From positions 1 through 51,690 of the forward strand of contig CABVDJ010000013.1 of assembly GCA_902497025.1 (NCBI GenBank): a stretch of DNA of 51,690 bases. Reading direction: 5' to 3'. Origin of the DNA: an uncultured Collinsella sp. Its GTDB lineage: Bacteria > Actinomycetota > Coriobacteriia > Coriobacteriales > Coriobacteriaceae. Positions 1-9,711 of the stretch are shown in pieces. The notes under the pieces were generated by a model. It had not been told where the DNA came from. It saw only the letters and a program-made list of their open reading frames with translations, and ran no database searches. A program made the position numbers and the translations under genes. Position 1 is the stretch's first letter; every line of letters starts with the position of its first letter.

Positions 1-659
1 CGCGGCAGGTCAAACACAATCGAGCCGTTATCGATGCAGATGACGCGGTCGGCGGCGCGATCGAGGTCGGACGTAATGTGGCTCGAGAGCAGCACGCTGT
101 GCTGGCCGTCGGCGACAAAAGCAAGCAGCTCATCGAGCAGTTCCTCGCGCGCCATGGGATCGAGGCCCGCGGTGGCTTCGTCCAAAAGGAGTAGCTTGGC
201 ATTATGGCTGAGTGCACAGGCAAGCTGCAGTTTCATGCCCATGCCGCGGGAGAGGTCCTTGACCTTTGTCTTGGGATCGAGGCCAAATCGGTCGATGAAT
301 CCGGCGAACGTTTTGCGGTCCCACGTGGGGTACGCCTGACCTACGAGCGCCTCGATCTGGCCCACCTTGAGCGTTGAAGGGAAGGGGCATGTGTCCAGGA
401 CGTGACCGACGCGGGAGCGCAGGCAGCGCTGTGTCTCATCGGGCGCGTCGGCGCCACAGCGCTGCCCAAACAGGCGCACCTCGCCGGCATCGAGCTTTAT
501 AAGCCCGAGCGCGGCTCGAATCGTCGTTGTTTTGCCAGCACCGTTGGCACCAACAAAGCCGACGATCTGGCCAGGCTCCACGGCAAGCGTGACGTCGCGC
601 AGCGAAAAGCGGTCGCTTACAGCGCGTGAGATGCCTTTGAGTTCAAGCAAGTTTTGCAT
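1..659 (-). CDS. ABC transporter ATP-binding protein, C-terminus cut by window edge
   Basis: ATPase subunit of an ABC transporter, expected to energise a membrane permease that lies off the window. The leftward reading frame from ATG at 659 begins MQNLLELKGISR and runs off at base 1 after about 219 codons. Visible are the Walker A motif GANGAGKTT (about residues 36-44), a signature-like LSRGMGMKLQLACAL, Walker B LLLLDEATAGLDP and the H-loop SSH. The signature differs from the usual LSGGQ, as is common in the YtrB/CcmA-like group. It starts 23 bp after the GntR gene stop, in the same direction, so the two almost certainly form one operon. The exported substrate cannot be told. Confidence 0.93.
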   Translation of the reverse strand, partial: MQNLLELKGISRAVSDRFSLRDVTLAVEPGQIVGFVGANGAGKTTTIRAALGLIKLDAGEVRLFGQRCGADAPDETQRCLRSRVGHVLDTCPFPSTLKVGQIEALVGQAYPTWDRKTFAGFIDRFGLDPKTKVKDLSRGMGMKLQLACALSHNAKLLLLDEATAGLDPMAREELLDELLAFVADGQHSVLLSSHITSDLDRAADRVICIDNGSIVFDLP

Positions 660-682
660 GGTATAGCCTTTCTTGCAGATGG

Positions 683-1063
683 CTACTGCATGGTTTCGGG
701 GGCCACCAGGTCGAGCATCTCGTGCAGTTTGTCGCGCGTGACGCCCAGGGTTTCGGCTTGGCTCGCCGCTTTCGCAAGCAGCTCTTCGATATGGCAGAGC
801 TGGTTTTCGCGCAAAAGCTCCTGGTTGCCCTCGGCGACAAAACAGCCCTTGCCCTGCACGGTGTAGATAAACCCGAGCTGCTCCAGGTCGGCGTAGGCGC
901 GCTTGGTGGTGATGACGCTCACGCCAAGATCGCTCGCGAGTGCACGGATGCTGGGGAGTTTGGCTCCCGCAGCGAGCGTGCCCGATAAGATCTGAGCTTT
1001 GACTTGCGAGGTTATCTGCTCGTAGATGGGCTTGTCGCTCGAATTGGATAGGATGATGTCCAC
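683..1063 (-). CDS. GntR-family transcriptional regulator, YtrA type
   Basis: DNA-binding repressor of the YtrA subfamily: 126 residues with an N-terminal winged helix (about 10-75: PIYEQITSQVKAQILSGTL, then LPSIRALASDLGVS) and only a short C-terminal tail rather than a large effector domain. YtrA-type regulators typically sit at the head of ABC transporter operons and repress them, and that is the arrangement here. The start is GTG at 1063, preceded by AAGGAG at 1070-1075. An inverted repeat overlaps the upstream promoter, so autoregulation is likely. The inducer is unknown; in related systems it is often cell-envelope stress or a peptide antibiotic, which is family knowledge and not visible here. 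Confidence 0.93.
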   Translation of the reverse strand: MDIILSNSSDKPIYEQITSQVKAQILSGTLAAGAKLPSIRALASDLGVSVITTKRAYADLEQLGFIYTVQGKGCFVAEGNQELLRENQLCHIEELLAKAASQAETLGVTRDKLHEMLDLVAPETMQ

Positions 1064-1090
1064 AGCGGCTCCTTAGCTGTTGGGCTACAC

Positions 1091-1141
1091 GTGTATATAA
1101 CCGGTAAGCACAGTATATATACACTATGCACAGTTATGCAA
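1091..1141 (-). promoter_or_regulatory. Promoter and inverted-repeat operator of the GntR-ABC operon
   Basis: Reading leftward, TTGCAT (1136-1141) and TATACT (1112-1117) form a -35/-10 pair with an 18-bp spacer. GTGTATATA (1091-1099) and TATATACAC (1116-1124) are perfect inverted arms; the second covers the -10, and near-palindromic AGTATATATACACT (1112-1125) sits on it. This fits a repressor site for the GntR protein. The assignment is by position and symmetry only. Confidence 0.6.
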
Positions 1142-1201
1142 GAGATAAATACGGATTGGGCCGGCTACCCAGGTCCCAACTGATGAATTTGTCCTGATAG
1201 G

Positions 1202-1231
1202 CGCTCTAGAGCGGGATTTCGCGGCTACAAT
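1202..1231 (+). promoter_or_regulatory. Candidate prfC promoter with 12-bp palindrome
   Basis: TACAAT at 1226-1231 is a good -10 about 48 bp before the prfC start. A perfect palindrome CGCTCTAGAGCG (1202-1213) occupies the -35 position, which has no consensus hexamer. The palindrome could bind a regulator or be chance. Confidence 0.35.
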
Positions 1232-1278
1232 AGGGCGGTTACATCGACGTAATGCACTCAATGCAAGAAAGGATCCGC

Positions 1279-2892
<1,614 letters not shown>

Positions 2893-2934
2893 CGCATTGG
2901 CGCGGTGGTCCTGTGGGGCTGCCGCGCCGTTTGT

Positions 2935-2963
2935 TTGCCTTATGCCACGCGAGCGGCTATCAT
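2935..2963 (+). promoter_or_regulatory. Promoter of the VUT transporter-SDR operon
   Basis: TTGCCT (2935-2940) and TATCAT (2958-2963) are separated by exactly 17 bp. Transcription would begin near 2970 and leave a leader of about 80 nt. Confidence 0.55.
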
Positions 2964-2969
2964 ACCCAC

Positions 2970-3048
2970 CGTCGTCTCAAGACCGGGGCGTCCGAGCAGT
3001 TCGGGTCCGATATCCTGCTCGTTAAACCTAAAACCAAAGGAGTACATA
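2970..3048 (+). promoter_or_regulatory. Structured 5' leader of the VUT gene, possible riboswitch
   Basis: The leader contains CGAGCAG (2992-2998) pairing perfectly with CTGCTCG (3013-3019). An A-rich stretch with AAACCTAAAACC follows, then the ribosome binding site AAAGGAG. Queuosine-precursor transporters are often controlled by preQ1 riboswitches, whose A-rich tail lies beside the Shine-Dalgarno. The canonical preQ1-I motif is not present as I read it, so this is a candidate structured leader only. Confidence 0.3.
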
Positions 3049-3771
3049 ATGATCAAGAAGGTCATGGAGGACTATAAGGTCCTGTTGCGGAGCATTCCCG
3101 CGGCAACGGTTTCGCTGTTTTTCGTGAGTGTCATCATGATGAACCTGCTGGCCAACAAAGAGCTTATCAGCCTGCCGTATCTGGCGCTCGATTGCGGCTT
3201 TGTGGTGAGCTGGGTTTCGTTTTTGTGCCAGGACATGATCTGCAAGCGCTTTGGCGCCAAGGCATCCATCAAAATCTCTATCCTCGCGCTGCTGGTCAAC
3301 CTGGCCGTGAGCCTGTGCTTTTGGGCATGTTCGCTCACGCCCGGCATGTGGGGCGCCTACTACGACACGGGCATGATCGAGGTCAACACCGCCCTTAACG
3401 CCACCATCGGCGGCACCTGGTACGTGGTGCTGGGCTCTTCGCTTGCCATGCTCGTTTCTGCCGTGGTTAACTCCACGCTCAACCAGTCGCTTGGCCGTAT
3501 GCTCAAGAAGAATAACTTTGCGAGCTTTGCCTTCCGTTCCTATGTGTCCACGGGTGTTGGCCAGTTTATCGACAACCTGGTCTTTGCCATTGTGGTGAGC
3601 CACACGTTCTTTGGCTGGACCTGGGTGCAGGTTCTTATGTGCTCGCTGACGGGCGCCGTCGCCGAGCTGCTGTGCGAGGTCTTCCTGAGTCCCGTGGGCT
3701 ACAAGGTCGTGCGCGGCTGGGAGCGCGAGAATGTGGGCTCCGATTACCTCGAGCGCCACGCAACCGCCTAA
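3049..3771 (+). CDS. VUT family transporter, probable queuosine precursor transporter
   Basis: Integral membrane protein of 240 residues with about six hydrophobic segments. It resembles the VUT/YhhQ family, which imports queuosine precursors such as preQ0 and preQ1 for tRNA modification. Family-like blocks are LPYLALDCGFVVSWVSFLCQDM near residues 42-65 and the late segment containing STGVGQFIDNLVFAI. ATG 3049 follows AAAGGAGTACATA; a longer frame reaching upstream to 2905 has no ribosome binding site. The SDR gene starts 9 bp after its stop, so they are co-transcribed. The substrate is inferred from the family and not visible in the sequence. Confidence 0.82.
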   Translation: MIKKVMEDYKVLLRSIPAATVSLFFVSVIMMNLLANKELISLPYLALDCGFVVSWVSFLCQDMICKRFGAKASIKISILALLVNLAVSLCFWACSLTPGMWGAYYDTGMIEVNTALNATIGGTWYVVLGSSLAMLVSAVVNSTLNQSLGRMLKKNNFASFAFRSYVSTGVGQFIDNLVFAIVVSHTFFGWTWVQVLMCSLTGAVAELLCEVFLSPVGYKVVRGWERENVGSDYLERHATA

Positions 3772-3780
3772 GGAGCAAGT

Positions 3781-4461
3781 ATGCGGGTTTTGATCACGGG
3801 CGCTTCGGGCGGTATCGGAGCCGCGTGCGTGCAGCGCTTTTTGGATGAGGGCCACGAGGTCGTGGGCTTTGATCTGCTGCCGGCGGCGATCGAACACGAG
3901 CGCTACCGCCATCTGATTGTTGATGTCCGCGAGCCGGACTCGTTTCCAAGCGACCTTGAGCCCCAGGCGATCGTGAACGTTGCCGGCACGCAGGATTCGG
4001 CCGACGACATCGCCGCCAACCTGCGTGGCACCATTAACGTGACCGAGCGCTACGCCTTTGTGGAAGAGGGGCTTGCCGCCAAGCCGGCGCCGGCTATCAA
4101 ATCCGTGGTCAATGTGGGGTCGGCGAGCGGGCATACGGGATCGGAGTTTCCCGCCTATGCTGCCAGCAAGGGCGGCGTTATCGCCTACACCAAGAACCTT
4201 GCAAACCGTCTGGCGCCGCAGGCCATCGCCAACAGTGTGGACCCGGGTGGCGTTATCACGCCGCTCAACCGTTGCGTGATGGAAGACGAGCACCTGTGGA
4301 ACCAGATTATGGAGCTCACGCCGCTTAAACGCTGGGCTACCGCTCGAGAGATCGCTGAGTGGATCTACTTTGTGGGCGTGACCAACCGGTTTATGACCGG
4401 GCAGAGTCTGCTAATCGATGGCGGCGAGGCCGGCCGCACACAATTTATTTGGCCCGAATAG
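3781..4461 (+). CDS. Short-chain dehydrogenase/reductase (SDR)
   Basis: NAD(P)-dependent oxidoreductase of 226 residues, classical SDR fold. The nucleotide-binding motif GASGGIG is at about residues 7-13, the NVAGT motif near 71, the catalytic Ser in the NVGSASG region and the YAASK Tyr/Lys pair near 135. The tail DPGGVITPL and TGQSLLIDGGEA is typical of the family. ATG follows AAGGAGC. The substrate is unknown. Sitting 9 bp behind the VUT gene could suggest a linked role, but SDR enzymes are too varied to infer one. A strong hairpin terminator closes the operon. Confidence 0.9.
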   Translation: MRVLITGASGGIGAACVQRFLDEGHEVVGFDLLPAAIEHERYRHLIVDVREPDSFPSDLEPQAIVNVAGTQDSADDIAANLRGTINVTERYAFVEEGLAAKPAPAIKSVVNVGSASGHTGSEFPAYAASKGGVIAYTKNLANRLAPQAIANSVDPGGVITPLNRCVMEDEHLWNQIMELTPLKRWATAREIAEWIYFVGVTNRFMTGQSLLIDGGEAGRTQFIWPE

Positions 4462-4462
4462 G

Positions 4463-4496
4463 AAATGCGCCCGATGGAAAGCCGTCGGGCGCATTT
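4463..4496. terminator. Bidirectional rho-independent terminator
   Basis: AAATGCGCCCGA (4463-4474) and TCGGGCGCATTT (4485-4496) are a perfect 12-bp stem with T-runs in both directions. It separates the convergent SDR and ung genes. Confidence 0.9.
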
Positions 4497-4511
4497 TTGA
4501 TGTATCGACTT

Positions 4512-5237
4512 TTAGCCGAGGCAAGTCCAGTTGACGGGGGTCGAGCCGTGCTGTTCGAGTAGCTGATTGGCTGCCGAGAAGGGACGCGACCCCATAAAGG
4601 CGGGGAGTTCTGCTGTGGCACGGTTGGCCGAAAGCGGCGAGGGGTGCGTGGAGGCCAGGCAGAACTTGTCGGTTGCCTTGCCCGCGCCGATCGCGGCGAG
4701 CTTGCCCTCAACCATCTGCTGGGCAAAGCGGCCCCATGCCAAAAAGACTATCGGTTGGGGCAGCTGGCAGCAGCGTTCGATAACATAGTCGGTCAGGGTG
4801 TTCCAGCCCAGTTTGGCGTGCGAGTTGGCGGCATGCTCACGCACAGTGAGCGTAGTGTTGAGGAGCAGGACGCCCTGCTGTGCCCAGGGGGTTAGGTCTC
4901 CCGTGGCGGGAATGGGGCAGCCCAGATCGGCTTTGAGCTCCTTATAGATGTTGCGGAGGCTCGGCGGCAACTTGGTTTGCGTCGCGGGGACCGAGAACGA
5001 CAGCCCCATGGCCTGGTTGGGCCCGTGATAGGGGTCTTGACCCAAGATGACAACTTTGAGCTGGTCGGCCGGCGTGTAGGCGAGGGCATTGAGGATGTCG
5101 TCTTGTGCCGGGTAGATGGTCTGCTCGGCACGCAAAAGGGCGATGCGCTCGAGCAGCTGGTTCGTGGTGTCACGTACCGGCTGCGGCGCATCGCCCAACC
5201 AAGTTGCTATGTTGCGGTCGCGAGTTGCAGTGTCCAT
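4512..5237 (-). CDS. ung: Uracil-DNA glycosylase, family 1
   Basis: Excises uracil from DNA at the start of base excision repair. The 241-residue protein carries the family-1 water-activating motif GQDPYHG (residues 66-72), in which the Asp is catalytic, the uracil-binding LLLNTTLTV segment (125-132) and the HPSPLSA loop (198-204) that inserts into the minor groove. Length is slightly above the usual 220-230. ATG at 5237 is preceded by AAAGGAGC. It stands alone between a terminator and the EamA gene. Confidence 0.98.
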   Translation of the reverse strand: MDTATRDRNIATWLGDAPQPVRDTTNQLLERIALLRAEQTIYPAQDDILNALAYTPADQLKVVILGQDPYHGPNQAMGLSFSVPATQTKLPPSLRNIYKELKADLGCPIPATGDLTPWAQQGVLLLNTTLTVREHAANSHAKLGWNTLTDYVIERCCQLPQPIVFLAWGRFAQQMVEGKLAAIGAGKATDKFCLASTHPSPLSANRATAELPAFMGSRPFSAANQLLEQHGSTPVNWTCLG

Positions 5238-5325
5238 GGGGCTCCTTTATGGCAGATGCTCTGTTGGCATCTATTGTAAAGGCGCGCCGGTTGCCTTTAT
5301 GCCGCGGCTGCATGAAGAGTGGGGT

Positions 5326-6228
5326 CTACGAGACGCGCTCGGGCGCTCCCGCCATGCGAGCCTGTCCATGTGCGCGGAGGCGCGGAAGCTCGACGGTTGC
5401 CGCCATGACGCCGGTGAGGATGAGAGCTGCACCCAGGAAGGCGATGGGGCTCAGGACCTCACCGACTAGGAAGAACGAAAAGACGGCGGAGCAGACCGGC
5501 TCGAGCGAGAAGGCAAAGCCGGTGGTCTCGGCAGGCACGTGGGGCTGCACGAGCGTCTGGGTGATAAAGCCGTAGGCAGAGCAGATGAGTGCGAGCGCGA
5601 CGACGACTACGACCTCGCCCGGCGTGCCAGGAAGCGTGAAACCGCCAAAGGTGAATGCCGCGATGCCCGAGAACAGGCCGCCGAAGCCCAGCTGCCAAAC
5701 GCCCAGAGCCAGCGGGTCGACATCTTCGACAAAGCGCTTCGCCACAATGATGTGCCCGGCGTAGACAAAGGCGGAGAGCAGCATGATGATCGCGCCCGGG
5801 TTCAGGCTGGTAAAGTCAGCGCCCGAGAGCAGCAACATACCGCAGGTGACGATGGCCGTGCCGACGAGCACTTTGCGCTCGGGGACACTGCGCAACAGGG
5901 CGGCGTTGGCAAACGGCACGATTACGACCGTCAGGCTCTGCAAAAAGCCGGCGGTGGAGGCAGAAGTGAGGCTGGAGCCCAGGCACATGCAGGTGAGCTC
6001 GGTTGCCATAATGGCGCCGATGATGGCGGCGCGGACCATAAGGTCGCGGTTGATGTGCAAGGCGCGCTTGTGGAAGAGCAACAGGCAGACCACAAAGGCG
6101 ATAATGCAACGCAGCGCAACGATGCTCGTGGCGTTCATGCTGTCCATGCCGATCTTCATGAGGGGATACGAAAAGCCCCATGCGACGGGAACGGAAAATG
6201 AGAGCGCGATTGCTTTTTTGCGATCCAT
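5326..6228 (-). CDS. EamA/DMT-family transporter
   Basis: Ten-helix drug/metabolite transporter of 300 residues built from two EamA repeats. The N-terminal repeat has the characteristic PVAWGFSYPLMK opening and the second ends in SLEPVCSAVFSFFLVGE, both typical of the family. Such proteins usually export metabolites or amino acids. ATG follows AAAGGAGT. The gene is divergent from a LysR regulator with a 158-bp shared control region, which predicts that the LysR protein controls it. A similar EamA/LysR pair occurs at 38749-40636. Confidence 0.9.
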   Translation of the reverse strand: MDRKKAIALSFSVPVAWGFSYPLMKIGMDSMNATSIVALRCIIAFVVCLLLFHKRALHINRDLMVRAAIIGAIMATELTCMCLGSSLTSASTAGFLQSLTVVIVPFANAALLRSVPERKVLVGTAIVTCGMLLLSGADFTSLNPGAIIMLLSAFVYAGHIIVAKRFVEDVDPLALGVWQLGFGGLFSGIAAFTFGGFTLPGTPGEVVVVVALALICSAYGFITQTLVQPHVPAETTGFAFSLEPVCSAVFSFFLVGEVLSPIAFLGAALILTGVMAATVELPRLRAHGQARMAGAPERVS

Positions 6229-6308
6229 GGGACTCCTTTTGTTACAGAACGGTTTCGCAAAAAGGATTCTGCTCCCAGATGTGGATGTAGTAAAGCGAAT
6301 GTATCTTC

Positions 6309-6327
6309 AGTATGATTAAGAAATACT
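6309..6327. promoter_or_regulatory. Candidate LysR binding site between EamA and lysR genes
   Basis: AGTAT (6309-6313) and ATACT (6323-6327) are an inverted repeat of the T-N11-A kind bound by LysR regulators. It lies about 60 bp before the lysR start and 80 bp from the EamA start. Confidence 0.45.
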
Positions 6328-6386
6328 AATGTAGGCAGAAAAAGCGCTGGCAAAACGTTTTACGGCTGCATTGATGTGGAGGCACG

Positions 6387-7253
6387 ATGGCATCGCGGTA
6401 TCAGATTGTTTGTATGGTGGTCGATTGCGGCAGCCTGAAACGTGCGGCCGACGAGCTGGGCTATACGCAAAGCGCGGTGAGCCAGGCCGTCAAGGCGCTC
6501 GAGCGCGAGCTGGGAACCACGCTTATCGAGCGCGGAAAGCAGGGCGTCTCGCTTACGCGCGACGGTAAACAGTATCTGCCGTATCTGCGCCAGATTGTGA
6601 CTGCCGAGGCTGAGCTCGAGGGCAAGCGCCAGGAGCTGCTGGGGCTTTCGTCGACCGATATTCGCATCGCGACGTTTACCAACGTGAGTCGAACCGTGTT
6701 ACCGCGCGTGATCCGCGACTTTGGGGCGCTGCACCCGGGCGTACGCTTTACCCTTAAGCAGGGCGACTACACGCGCAACGCCCAATGGGTGCACGACGGC
6801 GTAGTGGATTTTTGCTTTACGGCACGCGGGTTTACTGCTGGCCTCGAGAAGCGCGTGGTCTATCACGACGAGTTGGTGGCACTGTTGCCTGTCGCGCATC
6901 CGCTGGCGGCAAAGGAAAAGGTGACGCTCGCCGACCTGGCTTCCGAGCCGTTTGTGCTTCTGGATGAGGGCGAACAGAGCCTGGTGCTCGATGCATTCGC
7001 GGCGCATGGCCTGTCGCCGCACGTGACGAGCGAGGTCACCGACGACTACACCATCATGGCGATGGTGGAGGAGGGCCTAGGCGTGAGTATGCTCTACCGT
7101 CGTACTGTGGAGGGCATGCGAGCCGATATTCGTGTGCGGCCCATCGTGCATGCCCCCTCGCGCGACGTGGTGGCCGCCTGGCGCAGTTGGGACACCATGC
7201 CCATCGCCACGAGGCACTTTATCGGCTATATGAGCTCGCATATTGTCAATTAA
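6387..7253 (+). CDS. LysR-family transcriptional regulator
   Basis: LysR regulator of 288 residues. The N-terminal helix-turn-helix is about residues 1-60 (ADELGYTQSAVSQAVKALERELG), followed by a linker helix and a two-lobed periplasmic-binding-protein-like effector domain starting near TDIRIATFTNVS. ATG follows GGAGG. It is transcribed away from the EamA transporter gene and probably regulates that gene. It shares the C-terminal block DDYTIMAMVEEGLGVSML with the LysR at 39779-40636 (DDYAIMAMVEDGLGVSIL), so the two belong to one subfamily. The effector is unknown. Confidence 0.93.
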   Translation: MASRYQIVCMVVDCGSLKRAADELGYTQSAVSQAVKALERELGTTLIERGKQGVSLTRDGKQYLPYLRQIVTAEAELEGKRQELLGLSSTDIRIATFTNVSRTVLPRVIRDFGALHPGVRFTLKQGDYTRNAQWVHDGVVDFCFTARGFTAGLEKRVVYHDELVALLPVAHPLAAKEKVTLADLASEPFVLLDEGEQSLVLDAFAAHGLSPHVTSEVTDDYTIMAMVEEGLGVSMLYRRTVEGMRADIRVRPIVHAPSRDVVAAWRSWDTMPIATRHFIGYMSSHIVN

Positions 7254-7280
7254 TGACTGGCGTGGCGTTGAGTGCGGTGT

Positions 7281-8663
7281 TTAGCGGGCTGTCGCTTTGG
7301 CTTGGGTGGCGCGATAGGTGCGTGCCGGGTGGCAGAGTAGCACCGCCACGACCATAAAGAACGCCGTGGTGCCCAGGCTGATGGGGTAGACCATCATGAT
7401 GTTCGCAAAGGTGCGGAAGTGCGGGAACACGCAGAACACCCAATAGAAGCGGATGCCGCAGACGCAGATCATGGTGATGAGGGCGGGCGTGAGCGAGATA
7501 CCAAAGCCACGCAGGTAGCCCGACATGTTTTCGTAGAACATGCTAAAGGCGTACGCCGGGAAGATCGAGCACACGCGGATATAGCCGATCGAGACGATGT
7601 TGGGATCGCTGTTAAAGAGCGACAAGATCTCGCGCCCCAGGCCGACAATAACGATAATTGTGGTGAGCGCGACGATACCGCCTTCGACCAGGCAGACCTT
7701 GAGCGTTTTGGTGCAGCGGTCGATCTGGCGGGCACCGTGATTTTGTCCCACAAAGGTGGTGCAAGCCTGGCTAAAGCTGTTGAGCAGGTTGTAGCACACG
7801 TACTCCAGGCTCATGGCGGCGCTCGATGCCGCCATGACCTCGGTGCCCAGGCTGTTGATGGCGGACTGGATGATGATGTTGGCGACGGCAAAGACGGCGC
7901 TTTGGATGCCGGCGGGCAGGCCGATCTTGACGATGCGCTTGAGGGCGACGGGGTCGATAGCCAAGTCACGCGGGGTGACGCGGACGACAGAGTCGGTCTT
8001 GAGCAGGCGGATAAAGAGCGTAGCGGCGCTGACGGTGTAGGCGATGGCGGTGGCGATGGCGACGCCTGCGACGCCCCAGTGGAGTACGGGGACAAAGATG
8101 AGGTCTAGGCCAATGTTGAGGACGGTGGACACGGCAAGCGCCTGCAGCGGCATACGGGTGATGCCGACGGAGCGGAAGATCGCGGCCTCAAAGTTGTAGA
8201 GCAAGATCGAGGGCATGCTGAGCAAAAAGACACGTAGGTAGAGTGAGGCGAGCGGCATGGTCTCGGCGGGAACGTTGAGCGCGGCGAGCATGGGCTCGGC
8301 AAAGATCTCGCCCAGGGCGATGACGACAAAGCCCACGAGCGCCATTAAAATCGAGGTATGGACGGCGCGTTTGACCATGTTCTGATCGTTGCGGCCGATA
8401 GCGTTGGCGATGACCACGTTGGAGCCAAGCGACATGCCGATAAACAGGTTGAGCATAAGACTGGTAAGCGGAACATTGGAGCCGACCGCCGCCATGGCGA
8501 GGGTTCCCTGGTCGCCCGAGAAGTTACCGATAATGACCGTGGCGATGAGGTTCGACAGCTGCTCCAAGATGCTCGTGGCGGCCACGGGGAAGGCGAACAG
8601 GGGAATATTGCGCCACAGCGATCCGGTGGTCATGTCAATGTGCTTAGATACGGTATCAGCCAT
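7281..8663 (-). CDS. MATE family efflux transporter
   Basis: Twelve-helix multidrug and toxin extrusion exporter of 460 residues, of the DinF/NorM-like prokaryotic type. Visible are the N-terminal SLWRNIPLFAFPVAATSILEQL opening (helix 1), the QLSNLIATVIIG segment and the repeat-related AGIQSAVFAVANIIIQ in the second half. MATE proteins couple Na+ or H+ entry to drug efflux; the substrate here is unknown. The ATG at 8663 has a modest GAGAG ribosome site. It converges on the upstream lysR gene with only 27 bp between the stop codons. Confidence 0.93.
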   Translation of the reverse strand: MADTVSKHIDMTTGSLWRNIPLFAFPVAATSILEQLSNLIATVIIGNFSGDQGTLAMAAVGSNVPLTSLMLNLFIGMSLGSNVVIANAIGRNDQNMVKRAVHTSILMALVGFVVIALGEIFAEPMLAALNVPAETMPLASLYLRVFLLSMPSILLYNFEAAIFRSVGITRMPLQALAVSTVLNIGLDLIFVPVLHWGVAGVAIATAIAYTVSAATLFIRLLKTDSVVRVTPRDLAIDPVALKRIVKIGLPAGIQSAVFAVANIIIQSAINSLGTEVMAASSAAMSLEYVCYNLLNSFSQACTTFVGQNHGARQIDRCTKTLKVCLVEGGIVALTTIIVIVGLGREILSLFNSDPNIVSIGYIRVCSIFPAYAFSMFYENMSGYLRGFGISLTPALITMICVCGIRFYWVFCVFPHFRTFANIMMVYPISLGTTAFFMVVAVLLCHPARTYRATQAKATAR

Positions 8664-8727
8664 ACGCTCTCAATCTCTAACATGCTATATCGTGCTTATT
8701 TGCGCAGACGATGATACTCCTAATCGA

Positions 8728-8785
8728 CTAGTCGTTGGGGACGTTCTTAAACGACTAGTCATTCAAAAACGTCCCCAATGACTAG
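8728..8785. repeat. REP-like palindromic element (CTAGTC / GGGGACGTT type)
   Basis: An 18-bp arm at 8728-8745 pairs with its complement at 8768-8785 with a single G:T position (8734/8779). The arms read CTAGTCGTTGGGGACGTT and AACGTCCCCAATGACTAG. The 22-nt loop carries another GACTAGTC (8753-8760) identical to 8726-8733. It lies between the divergent MATE and rlmA genes, where a terminator is not expected, so a mobile or dispersed repeat is more likely. Its GGGAC core is shared with the elements at 9661, 18218 and 28979. Confidence 0.7.
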
Positions 8786-8841
8786 GTGGGGAAGGCGTGC
8801 GACAATGGTGGGCGTTGTGTTGTTCGCGCTAAGGAGTTGCC

Positions 8842-9657
8842 ATGTTGTTGTGTCCCGTTTGCCATGAGCCGTTGGTGGACGACGAGCGCGGTGCCGCATG
8901 CGCGGGCGGACACCGGTTCGACCGAGCGCGCGAGGGCTATCTATATCTGCTGCGCTCGTCCAAGAGCGGTGACTCCATGGGTGATCCTAAGTCGCAGGCG
9001 CGCAGCCGTCGTGACTTTCTGAACCGTGGATACTACGCGCCGTTGCGCGATGCGATGGTCGAGCTGGTGCGCAAACAGGTGTCTGGGCGTGCCGCGTCTA
9101 TGAGCGGCCCCATGACGCTGCTCGATATTTGCTGCGGCGAGGGCTATTACACCCGCGCCATGGGCGCGGTGCCGGGCGTGGACTCTTACGGGTTCGACTT
9201 GGGCAAAGAGATGGTGCGTCTGGCCGCCAAGCGCGGCGATGCGACCTACTTCGTGGCCAACATGAAGGATATCCCCGTGGCAGATGGCGCCTTCGATATG
9301 GTGACCGAGCTCTTTGCTCCCTTTAACGAGCGCGAGTTTGCCCGCGTGCTGGCGCCCGAGGGCTCGCTCTACACCGTCGTGCCGGGTGCACATCATCTGT
9401 TTGGGCTTAAGGAAGTGCTCTACGATACGCCGTACCTTAACGACGAGAAGCTGCCGAAGACCACCGAGCTCGAGTTGGTCGGAACGCAGCGGGTGTCTGC
9501 GAATATTACGCTTCAGACCCAGGCCGACATCGAGGCGGTGTTCCAGATGACGCCGTACTACTACCGCACACGCCCCGCCGACAAAGAGCGCCTGGCAAAC
9601 TTGGACACCCTTCAAACCGACATCGACTTCATCATCGCCGAGTACCGCCACAGCTAA
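8842..9657 (+). CDS. rlmA: 23S rRNA (guanine-N1)-methyltransferase, RlmA family
   Basis: SAM-dependent methyltransferase of 271 residues matching RlmA(I)/RlmA(II), which methylates N1 of G745 or G748 in 23S rRNA; the RlmA(II) form (TlrB) affects tylosin sensitivity. The N-terminal zinc finger uses C4, C7, C20 and H24, followed by the FDRAREGYLYLL segment. The Rossmann motif LLDICCGEGYYTRAM starts near residue 93. ATG follows AAGGAG. Which of the two G residues is the target cannot be decided from sequence. A REP-like element begins 3 bp after the stop. Confidence 0.9.
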   Translation: MLLCPVCHEPLVDDERGAACAGGHRFDRAREGYLYLLRSSKSGDSMGDPKSQARSRRDFLNRGYYAPLRDAMVELVRKQVSGRAASMSGPMTLLDICCGEGYYTRAMGAVPGVDSYGFDLGKEMVRLAAKRGDATYFVANMKDIPVADGAFDMVTELFAPFNEREFARVLAPEGSLYTVVPGAHHLFGLKEVLYDTPYLNDEKLPKTTELELVGTQRVSANITLQTQADIEAVFQMTPYYYRTRPADKERLANLDTLQTDIDFIIAEYRHS

Positions 9658-9660
9658 CAA

Positions 9661-9704
9661 CCTGCCAAAAAGGGACAGGTTTATTTTGGTAGGTTTTATC
9701 TGGG
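9661..9704 (+). repeat. Solo REP-like element (CCTGCCAAAA / GGGACAGG type)
   Basis: CCTGCCAAAA (9661-9670) pairs with TTTTGGTAGG (9684-9693) around a loop containing GGGACAGG. The following TTTTATCTGGG (9694-9704) extends the match to the reverse complement of the 3' half of the element at 28979-29078 (29035-29068). Two unrelated loci sharing about 33 nearly identical bases shows a dispersed repeat. Confidence 0.8.
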
Positions 9705-9711
9705 CAAACGT

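Noticed and set aside
1252..1278. Longer start of prfC (ATG 1252)
   Set aside because: The GAAAGGAT ribosome site lies downstream of it and directly before ATG 1279.
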